Of a DNA stretch of 64,000 nucleotides, positions 24,301 through 36,300 are shown piece by piece; position 1 is the first letter of the stretch; every line of letters begins with the position of its first letter. Both the position numbers and the translations under genes were made by a program. The notes beneath the pieces are model-generated. The model was not told where the DNA came from and made no database searches. It saw only the letters and a program-made list of their open reading frames with translations. Origin of the DNA: Owenia fusiformis (lineage: Eukaryota > Annelida > Polychaeta > Sabellida > Oweniidae); contig CAIIXF020000001.1 in the NCBI GenBank assembly GCA_903813345.2, positions 57,799,885-57,863,884 on the forward strand, written 5' to 3'.

Positions 24301-27300
24301 TTCTCCAAACCCTTCCTCTATAATCACTACCTTTTCCTCTAAAATCACTACCATATTCTCCCAACCTTGGTCTGGACCATTCACTTACAAAACATTGTTA
24401 AATTAGTGCAATCCTTAGGAACAAGTTAGTGTACAAAACCTTGTAGTAAAGTCATACATTATAATAAACTTCAACCAAAAAGCAATTCTCAATAACAGAA
24501 TATCGACCTGGGCAACTTCGTATTTTTGTTTTTTGCCAAAGAAACCACGCTTTTTTGGTTTCTTTTCCAAATCCATTGGATCGATCTTAGGTTCTTCCTG
24601 TGTGTTATCCACTTCATCATTCGGCTAGAAATATCATATTCATACAATCATCAAATGGAGCATTGGTGAAAATTATAACTGAAAGCCTAAAAATTAAGAA
24701 CATCTAGCTGAAAAGAAATTACAGGAATACGACACATGAAGCTTTAACATAATATAGCATAATAATAAGCGTGGTAAATAAAATTGGTGTGATGCAATAA
24801 TTTTTTCTGGTGTATGGTGTAATTTATGAAAATAAATAATTGGTTACATGCTAGATTATCTAATATAAACAAAATAAAAAATGTGCATGCTAAAATCAAA
24901 CTAAAAATTATCAAGCAAATAAAACTTAGATAACATACAATACACTATCAGCAAAAGAGCACACAAGGTAAAATACAGTAAAAAATTCTAAATTTGAAGG
25001 CTTTACAAAGATGGTAAAGTTTTTACTCTATAGTCTATATAGTGTTTACAAGACTAGGCATGTATGCAACTAATGAAGGAAGGAAGACGTTATTGACCTT
25101 GGCAGCAGCAGCTAAGGCAGCAGCCTCCGCAGCTTGCCGAGCCTCCTCAGCCAATCGGTCTTCTTCCTCACGACGTTTCCTGTCCTCTTCTTCAACCATA
25201 CGACGTGCTTCACGTTCTAGACGAGCCATTTCAGCCTCGCGCTCAAGACGTTTAGCCTCTTCGTTAACTTCAAATTCTCGCTCAAGACGTTCTTGTTCAC
25301 GACGGCGAGCTTCCTCTTCTTCTCGCTCACGATCAGCCTTGAACATAACATGGCGGCACATGAAAGTGGCGGTAGATTGCAATTTGATTGCCTGATAGCT
25401 TCAATATCCCAACAACTTTCCTGTTTTTTGAAAGAAGGTTCTACTGACATCCCACCCAAATCTTTTAAACAATTTGACCCATTACTTTTAAAATCCATAT
25501 TTAAATAAAGGTTTTGGTGCATTTTTGATTTGAGCATTCAGCCCAACTATTTTTCCCAAACATTTTAGTGACCGTAATCAAAGTGCATCTACTGCCTCTG
25601 CATGTTCCGAACTGACAACTAACAGAGTTAAGATTAAAGAGGGAGTTATGGACAGAGTTATGAGAGAGTAACTCATACCATGCTAGAAGAATAGTTAAAC
25701 CAAATAAAACATTGTACAGTACAATACTAACAAAAAAAACACATCAAAAAGTTAAAATCCCAAGGTCTAATGTTTTAAAATTCCATATCCATGCGGTTTG
25801 GGTATATGAGTATGGTAGAGAAGTTTAATACAAATGGTAAACATGTTGTTATTTTCACATTAAGTGCATATAGTGTAAAATACAAAAATTCAAATGAGAT
25901 GTTCAAAATGTTACATGTTTTACTTAGTTTTTCACCCAGTTCTATCTCAGTCCATGCAGACCAATCATCATGTCCCCAATACCTACTATTCACCCATTTC
26001 AATGGATTCACCCAATTCAATGCATTTACATAATGTCTTCCCAGTAGTGCAATTCCAGCTGCATGCTACTTTATATGATGTCAATTTCCTTCAGCACATA
26101 ACATGGAACACCTATCTACTCAACCTGGCATCAACTCCCATCATACCTCCCTCTCCTATGTATTCTCCTCATTCAAATAAATTAGAGGGATTTGATACAA
26201 GATTGTGTATTTACAATGGTGAGCTCAATATAAACCACACAGTCATGTGCATGATGTACTATACTGAACTCAACAAGCTGTGAACATTATAATGATATAC
26301 TCATCTACAAAATATCCCGAAATTTCCACAACTACCTTATATCAATATGAAATACTGGGATATGTTGTAAGATAGTATATGTAGTTACAATACAGTTGTT
26401 ATCTACTTACTCTTGCTGCCATCATGGCTTCCCCTGCTATGAGTGCTGCCTGGCGTTTAGACTCTTCATCTACCACAGGCTTGGGTTGGATCTCATCAAC
26501 CTCCTGGCAATAGAGAAATAGAATCCATTACAATAAAATTACATTATAAAACAAGATATAATGAGAGTACATTTATGGACAGCGGTGGCGGTAGGCATAT
26601 ATTTTTGTGAGTCATCATGACTCAGGTAGTTTCAAAAAAGTGAGTCACAAGAAAAAAAGTTGAGTCAAAGCTATAAAAGTGTTTTTCTTGAGTAAAAATG
26701 CATACAAAATGTAGAAACCACATACAAAATCTATTTTTTGATTTTGTGCATACCTTTTATTGTACTCTAATAGCACATTAACAACTAACAATTAATTAAT
26801 TAGGCAATTGCAAGAAAAATGTCACTATGAATCATCTGATTATCTGGTCCAGCGAGTCATGGGTGTGAATGGAGTGGGAGAGGAGTTTCTCCCTGTGTGG
26901 AGTTACACAAATTGGGGTCAAAGCGTTTCATGTTGAAATTCAACATTTCTGCAATCATTCCAAAGTCTAAAACGGCAATATAAGTCCGACCACAATACTG
27001 GGCATCATTTAAATTTGATATGGTAGAATCTTGTAATTATAGCTGATCAAATGAAACCGAAAGTAGATTTGTTTTCATACCTAATTTATCATCATTACCC
27101 CCCTTAATGTGCGATCGACTGGATTTTCATGTGCCCATTATCTATCTTCATAGGATCAGCTTCAGATCTAGTGAATCGAAGATCTTAACTTGAGGGAGTT
27201 AATTGAAAATACTTGGTGAAAACTTACGATAGATCGGTCACTGTGAGTACCATTGATAAACCTACTGCGCATTACATCTGCGCATGCTGATGAAGGGGAC

Positions 27301-30300
27301 GGCTCAAGGAACTTAGCGAAGGAATTTTGCGAACTTGCGAAGGAAACTAAAGGTTCGTAAATCTAGCGTGTGAACATTCAAGGGAAGATTTTATGCGGTA
27401 ATTTAGATAAATATACGATCACTAAAATCCTTAGAAGGGAGTATGAAATTAATAAATTATTGTTCAATGTTATGTTCGTTTTATTGCATTTTTGATATGC
27501 CCCCTAGCAACGTGCTTCACGAGAAAAACAAATCGAGGGATCGATCAATGTTTTCAAGTTTATCATTGAATCTGAATCACAGGGCTTTGAAAATTATATG
27601 AAATACCGAAATGAGAAAATGATCGGTAGGAAGGAGGCTCGATTGCGCTGAACGAAATGTTAGATTTCCGGAATTAGCAAAATTATAAATTTGATCAATC
27701 ACGTATTTTCACGTATAGGGATCAATATAACCAAGTACCAAGCGGGGATTTTGCATGTGAAACAAACGTGCGTCAGAAAGACTCGGTAGACAATGAATAT
27801 TTGCGTCAGAGTTGCAAAAATGTGAGTAAAAAACGTAAAAAATTGCGTTAACGCCACCTCTGATGGAAGACTGACTCAAACGTTGATGAAAAACGAAAAT
27901 TATACCCTGTGCCTATTTCAATTATATCTAGCTAATTTATCTATCCAGAATTGAACACATGAGATTTGATATCAACAGTACTTAAAAACTTACATGAAAT
28001 AATGATGAAAAAAGTGCTATGTATAAAACTGCTAAAACTATTCAATCTGATAGGATAACAGAGAACAGCAAAAAGCACATTATATAGAATAGCACATATA
28101 TACAGAACAGCAATTGTATTTCCGAGACTCAATTCTAAAACAAAGCACAAGGAACACACGCAGTATAAGCATAAGGAACTGTAATTATCTGTTTTGTAGA
28201 TAAAATAATGACACCTAGCCTAAAGTTAAAGTATTGTAAAGTGCAGCAAAGAATAAGCAATTATGTGCATAAATACACAGTGCAATAATGTAGAGTGCAT
28301 AAATACACAGTGCAATAATGTAGTGCATAAATGCACAGTGCAGTAATGTAGTGCATAAATGCACAGTGCAATTATGTAGAGTGCATAAATGCACAGTGAA
28401 ATTATGTAGAGTGCATAAATGCACAGTGCAATAATGTAGAGTGAATAAATACACAGAGCAATAATGCACAGCAGATATGTTTGCAAGAAAATAGTAACAG
28501 TTGGCTCATATTAACAATGGTTTGTATCAGTGATGAATTTGATCTGTAAAATAACATTGTTGCTCTGAGTCATGCTGCTAAGTGAAGAAATGAAAGCATT
28601 AAGAACATTTGCTACCAGTGCCATAATGTTCAAACTGAATTTCATGAGAGTAAGAATAAAACACATGTTGCCATGATAAAACATGAACAATAGCCAGATC
28701 TATCTACAACACTAAACAATAAGGATACATCTGCCCAACACTTTGAAATGCGAGCTACAAGTACAACACAAATAGTGCAGTCAGAATGTGGGTTTCGGCG
28801 TGCGTTCAGAGGGATTTTATGAGACATAATTTTTCATGTTACTACTATGATTATACATATTTTTATGGATTATTAGATCTTAGTTTTTCAGCTTTTAGAT
28901 TTTGTGGCCATTTAACCCCCCATGGGCTAAAATTTGGACCCCTACTATAAAATTGGGCAAGAACTCAAAAAATACTCAGTGGAATGTTTATAAATTACTA
29001 AGTTATATTGGTATAGACTAATTGAATATATGATAAAAATTTCATGTCACATGCTTAAGTGGTTGCCATGGAAATGGATAAAACATGCCCTTCGGGTGTC
29101 AATTTTCAGGCCAATTTTTCAGGACTGACAGAGTCATTTCATGCATATTTTGTCCCCAATGTGTTGGGAAGGGTTAAAATGTAAATAGAAAACTCCTATA
29201 ATATATTAGCTACAATTGTATGTAAAGATCAGTCCACAAAACCTCAGATTTTGGCCTTGTATTGGTCCATGACTTATACAGGGGTCTATTTCATAGACTC
29301 GAGCTCCCACATTGGATGGATGCTATAACTTTTGAAATAAGGGTGATACAGGTCTAATTTTTTCAGATCTTCATAAATGGTTGGTTTTAAGTATTTTAAT
29401 ATAAGTTTGGAGCTGGTATATGATTGGTTGCCATGGTAACCAGGGTTTTAAGGAAATCCTGACCCCGACATTGAATGGATATTATAACTTTTGAAATAAG
29501 GGAGATTCATGTCTCATTTTTTCAGATTTTTGACAATGATGGATTTAAAGTATTGATTTAGACTTTGGGAGCTGAAATTTGATTGGTTACCATGGAAACC
29601 AGGGTTTTGTTGAAATTCAGACCTACACAATTGATGAACACTATAACTCTTAAATACAGCCAGATAAGATATAATCTTTTCGGATGTAAGATAATAATAA
29701 TATGTGTGTATTGTATTAGACTTTGGAAGCTAGGATTTATTTGTCTGCCATGGTAACCATGTTTCATTGTCATGGTAACTGCTGTTTTCGTTTTCAGATT
29801 TACCTTTATTCTAAAATACCAAGTTGCTCAAAGTTACCATTTTATTCTTAATTTTGGGATTTTTTTCTATTTTATATGATATACATGCTCATGACTCAAT
29901 AATACTAGAGATGCAAACATTGTTTGGCTCATGAAATATCAAATACTAGTAAACAATACATGTATGTCTGACAATATTGCCTTATTCCATAGGACTAGTT
30001 CTTACAAAAGCTCTGACTCCTAATTTGTTCATTTGTACTCATCATTACTGTTTTCATTTAGCACAATTTCCTCTTATCATCAATTTCTGTTGGAATGAAG
30101 GATTGTTTTGACCATTCTGGAGATAAGGATCCTTAGGGGATATAGTCCATTCATGCAGTATTGGACTTGGTAGAATGGGTTAAGACTGGTCCCTGTTGGT
30201 TCACTGTATATAAAATGTGGTTGGGATCCTTGGCTGAACCCTCAAATATCAATATGTTCCCATCCAATCTGTCAAATTTGAATGTGTTCCGATATCAACC

Positions 30301-33300
30301 AAAATAATGCCCAAAAGCCATACCAAATGCCCAAATATAGGACCAGTGCCATACCAAATATCCAGATATGAAAACATGGCCATTCAAAATTTCTAATGCC
30401 TCGAGAAGAAGGCAGATCATTGAGGAAAACAACCAAAAACAACCTCACATTAGGAATATACTAGATCAATGCCATACATGTAAAACAAGTGTGGGGCAAC
30501 ATATTTTTCACAACCATTCCCAAATCCGACCATTGCCATACCTCTCAAGTCATAATTTGGAGAGCATTCTCATACCAGATCCTAAAATTTGGGTCCATTG
30601 CCATATCAAATGTCAAAAGTACCACACCTGAGCTGAGGATCCCTTCAAGGTTTATAGTGAACTCGATGGGAGACGAGGGGGGGGGGAGGTAACGTTTCCA
30701 CTTCCAAATTTAAGTTTTATCATCCATCCTCTTCAAATGTTATAATGAGCAATCATTACAAGGTGGAAGAGTTCATCATTTAATTCATTGCATTATATTA
30801 GTTGCAATGAAAGCAGTGAAGGACCAGTCTTGAAAGATGGGAAGAGTTGAAATGTCAAAACCTCCATAAGTGAGGGCAGCACTGTTCTGCTTTGCAGAAT
30901 ATCTTATGTGAAACAGCTCATATCGTTATCTATTGATGTAAGTTACAAACATATTTTTGTAATTCTGCTGTACTTTTACTGGTGAACAATTCAACGATTT
31001 TTTTGTGTCAGAAATTTCTATATTGATTCCTATTATGAAGAAAACAACCTTAAGAACCTCAAATGTGAACTATGTCCCATTAGATGTCAGAAGCTCAACC
31101 CAACCCCTGTAGCTGCAAACCTAGGACTAAGTCCTGTGTGAAGCCAATATAGGAATTCCCGCTACCATAAAATCGAAAGTTGAATTGTTCACCTGCATAA
31201 ATACAGCAGAAATAGAAAAATAACTGCCACTAATAGATTACAAGATGAGCTGTTTCCCATGAGATACAGAACAAAACAGAACAGTGCTGCCCTCACTTTC
31301 GAAGGTGTTGACATTTTCTTTCACATTTGAAGAGGGTAAATTATCAAACCTATGTATGGACACATTCCCACCAGCCTAAACCCAGCTCTACCATTATGCC
31401 CAACACTGCATGAATGAACTGTGAATTCCCTGACAAATCTTTAACACAAAAATGGTCAAAAGAATCCTTCTTTCCAATAGAAATTGTTGATATTTTTAAT
31501 TAAGAGGTAACTGGGAAGATGAAAACGATAATGATGAGTAAAAACAAGTTGGGAGTCAGAATATGTGTGAGAACTAGTAGAATGGAATGAGGCTATACTG
31601 TCAGACATACAGGATAAATTGCTGAATTTAAGAGCAAAATGATAATTTTGAGCGTTTTGGTATAACATGTTGTGAATTGACCATTCTCAAATGAAGGTAA
31701 AAATGAAATAAAAAATTAAGGGTACCATGACGACGAAACATGGTTACCATGGCAATCAAGTAAATGCTAAGCTACAAAGTCTAATTCAATACACAAACCT
31801 AATTAATTTTTAAGACCTGAAATGATGATATCTGTATCTGCTTAAATTCAAACGTTAAGCATTTATCAATTGAGGAGGTCCAAATTTCAATAAAAACTAG
31901 TTACCATGGTAACCAATCAAATTTCAGCTCCCAAAGTCTAATTTAGTATTAATAATCAATCATTGTCTAAGATCTGAAATAATGAGACATTTATCTCCCT
32001 TATTTCAAAAGTTATAGCATCCATCCAATGTTGGGGCCAGAATTTCCCTAAAACCCTGGTTACCATGGCAACCAATCACATGTCAGCTCCCAAAGTATAT
32101 TAAAATACTTAAAACTAACCATTTATGAAGATCTGAAAAAATGAGACCTGTATCTCCATTATTTCAAAAGTTATAGCATCCATCCAATGTTGGGGCCAGA
32201 ATTTCCCTAAAACCCTGGTTACCATGGCAACCAATCACATGTCAGCTCCCAAAGTATATTAAAATACTTAAAACTAATCATTTATGAAGATCTGAAAAAA
32301 TGAGACCTATATCTCCATTATTTCAAAAGTTATAGCATCCATCCAATGTGGGAGCTCGAGTCTATGAAATAGACCCCTGTATAAGTCATGGACCAATACA
32401 AGGCCAAAATCTGAGGTTTTGTGGACTGATCTTTACATACAATTGTTGCTAATATATTATAGAAGTTTTCTATTTACATTTTAACCCTTCCTATCACATT
32501 GGGGACAAAATATGCATGAAATGACTCTGTCAGTCCTGAAAAATTGGCCTGAAAATTGACACCCGAAGGGCATGTTTTATCCATTTCCATGGCAACCACT
32601 TAACCATGTGACATGAAATTTGTATCATATATTCAATTAGCCTATACCAATATAACAATGTAATTTGGAAACATTCCACTGAGTATTTTTTGAGTTCTTG
32701 CCCAATTTTATAGTAGGGGTCCAAATTTTAGCCCATGGGGGGTTAAATGGCCACAAAATCTAAAAGCTGAAAAACTAAGATCTAATAATCCATAAAAATA
32801 TGTAGAATCATAGTAGTAACATGAAAAATTATGTCTCATAAAATCCCTCTGAACGCACGCCGAAACCCACATTCTGACTGCACTAAAAAGCATTAAGAAT
32901 ACAACATTCACCAACACGAAGCAGTAGCTATAAAATGAAGGCAAACCTTGTTCTCATCATCCTGGCTGCCTGGGACTCCCGTAACAGTCGTCTTGGTCAA
33001 TGTAGTCGTAGTCTTCTTATATGTAGTCATCTGGCCACCTACACGATCTGTCGAAATATTGTGTCCCTCATCCTCAGAGCTGAAACCTTCCCTGTCATAG
33101 CCTTCATTATCCTAAAACAGTAATTAATATGATTTTAAGGAGTTGATTAAGAGCTTGTTATTAATGACCACACCATGCCCAAGCCTAAGCATTCAGGGAA
33201 GTCAAATTGAGGTGGCTTCATGTAAAACTACGTGACTTAACACAAGAAGCCACCTATTTAGTCTCAAATGTTCATGAATACCAAGCCAAGATGATACTAA

Positions 33301-36300
33301 ATAAGTTCCTATTTTCTAATTTGACTGCCCTGAGCACTCAGGTATCTAGTTGCTTGGCATTACCTTGTGTTAACGCAATCACACAAACGTCACTAATCAC
33401 TTCGTACACTTGTATGTGAAAGCATCCTATGAAGCTGCGCCAAAGTTTATAATTATGCACAATTCTACCTAGACTCCAAATTCGCATAGTGATCATGTGC
33501 TTAATCAGTTTCAGATGATTTCTGAGAATTTTGTTTGGTCACATGAGCCAATGAAGTCCAAGAACATAATCCATTCAAACTTTACATTATTTTTGCACAA
33601 AGCTGGTGTAAATACTGAACATTCATTAAAAAAAATCAATATTTGCTCTTAGTTAATAGTGAAATCACTCCATGGTATCACTTGTGAATATACACCAGAG
33701 TAATGGCTTCATAGGTGAGAATAAAATGAGAGGTTGTTACTTTTAAAAATAAATGATCACCATGGTTGTTTTGGTATACATTTTTTTAAATTGCTAGGCT
33801 GCTGAAACCAACACAACTCCTGAAAAGCTCAAAGTAAGAGATGATGCAGTTGATGAATAATAATACAAGGTCCATAGCCTAAAAATCACAAAAAGCCTTT
33901 ATTAGTAGTTAGCCCCTAGCAAGTGTAAAAGAGTGCACAGTATAATTTAACAAGAACACAAATGTGTACAAAATGTCCCCACCAAGTGGTGATCCCGTGA
34001 AATGGTTATCCTGAAAATGAGTAGACAAGACTTTACCAACACAATTTGAGGACGGAAAATCCAAAGTGGCCACCTTAAAATTTACCCAGAATGCCAAAAG
34101 TTTAGTCAGTTCTAGATTTTAATACTAAGAACCACCCCTGAAAATTTGAAATTGATCCGTCACACAGTTAACCAGAAAACATGTAAACAAGACTTTACAG
34201 ACAAGATTTCAGGATGGAAAATCCAAAATGGCTGCCTTGACATTTACCCAGAATGTCAAAAAACTAATCTGTTTGTAGATTTTCATACTAAGAATCATCC
34301 CTGAAAATATGAAATTGATCTACCAAACGGTTCACCTGAAAACGGGTAGACAAGACTTTACAGACAAGATTTTAGGACAGAAAATCCAAAATGGCTGCCT
34401 TAACATTTACGCAGAATGCAAAAAAAGTAATCAGATGTAGATTTTCATACAAAGAATCATCCCTGAAAATTTGAAATTGATCTATCAAACCGTTCTCCTA
34501 AAAACGCGTAGACAAGACTTTACAGGCAAGATTTTAAGACGGAAAATCCAAAATGGCTGCCTTGACATTTACCCAGAATGCAAAAAAACTAATCAGTTCT
34601 AGATTTTCATACTAAGAATCATTCCTGAAAATTTGAAATTGATCTACGAAACGGTTCACCTGAAAACGAGTAAACAAGACTTTACAGACAAGATTTTAGG
34701 ACGGAAAATCCAAAATGGCTGCCTTGACATTTACCCAGAATGCCAAAAAACTAATGAGATCTAGATTTTTATACTAAGAATCATCCCTGAAAATTTGAAA
34801 TTGATCCACCAAACGGTTCACCTGAAAACGCGCAGACAAGACTTCACAGACAAGATTTTAGGACCGAAAAATCCAAAATGGCCGACAATAAAAAAGTCCT
34901 TATGAGTTTTTGCTGATTTCTTTTTACAAAATTATCACATATAACTACTGTTAACAATAAAGTAGGCTTTTACAGCAAAGTACATCTGAAATTATTTATA
35001 AAGCTACTAAATAGTTAAAGTATGAAAACTCAAAAACACCACTCAATATGATACAAAGTATTATCGCGCGCTTACTTTTCTTAAGACATTCAAAATGGCT
35101 GACATGACTGAGCTAGCAGGTCCAAAACCTAATCAGATCTAGAATGAAGTGAGCTGAACAAGATGTTAAAGTTTTAAAAGCAACTGTGAAGCAGTTTTTC
35201 TTAAAGTTTGCAGACAAGGATTTTAGCATTTGACTTCAAAATGGCCGACAGGAAGTAGGTATCGAGTTAATTTTTTTTCATCCACATCTGTATGCACTCA
35301 TAAGTTATCCCTGAAAATTTGAAGGTGATATCTGTAGCGGTTTTGGAGAAAACTGCCGGACGTACGGACAGACAGACGGACAGACGGACGCGCCTAGGCC
35401 GACAATATGGCCCCACACTATGTGGTGGGGACATAATAAGTGATAAAACACATTTTTAATCTAAACATCACTCACATTCCATTTAGCCTGAATTTCCCAA
35501 ATATTCCAATATTTTTGCCATTCTAATGAGACCATTGAGAAATTATCACTTTTTGGTACATTATCACCTTTAGCATTAAGATAATGAGGTTTGTTGGAGG
35601 CGGTGTGGTTTTGGTTTACTATACTGTGCAATAACTCATAGAATATAATGGGCATGTTTTTGATGTATCATAAATTGATCATGGTAAAGAAGAATTTAGA
35701 AGAAAAATAAAATTTCTAATATGCTAGTTAAACTTTGAAGCACATGAAAAGCAGAAGAGTTTTCAAGGATGTTTATTTGATGACTGTGTCAGAGGTAAAA
35801 TAAGTTATCAAGAAAAAGTTCAGAATGCAATAATTAAAAAAAGAAAACTATGCATATAAACTGGATTGAAGTCTTAGCGCCAAAATATAACAGCATGCCC
35901 TTGTCCAAAAGTAAACAGTTAAAACATGCATCCTAAAAGTAGTGTAAAAGAGGTAATGCTCCCTGTGACTCGGAGATATAATTTTTTTTTAACTCTGTTG
36001 CCTTGAAATTATTAACTTTAATTCATCAATTGTATAAAAATAAAATAATATCTCAACTGTCAGCGAACATAAAATCTTTTACAGTATCTCTAATATTCAA
36101 AAGCCGTTATCGTGAGAAAGTATTTCCAATTTTCTACACACCAGGTTTTCAAATATTTGGTGTAAGTTATAAGGCATTATAAAAAGCAAAGAAGGCAAAG
36201 TACTGTATAACATGTCATTTACTCCAACATCAATTTACCCGATTCCCTATGGTGATATTACAAAATGACTGTAAGGAATGAATTGAGAAAATATAGGATT

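Noticed and set aside
25042-25395. Plus-strand open frame of 117 codons, Ser/Arg-rich
   Set aside because: It is the antisense of the E/R-rich protein 4.1 exon; codon bias of that exon opens the opposite frame.
28258-28470. Regular repeats reminiscent of a CRISPR array
   Set aside because: There are no unique spacers; the whole unit is repeated in tandem. The genome is eukaryotic.
28215-28486. Two overlapping minus-strand frames with Cys/His/Tyr repeats
   Set aside because: They are translations of the 29-bp minisatellite in two frames.
32530-32944. Minus-strand frames beside the 32947 exon
   Set aside because: They are inside the right arm of the foldback; the same words appear in the left arm as non-coding repeat.
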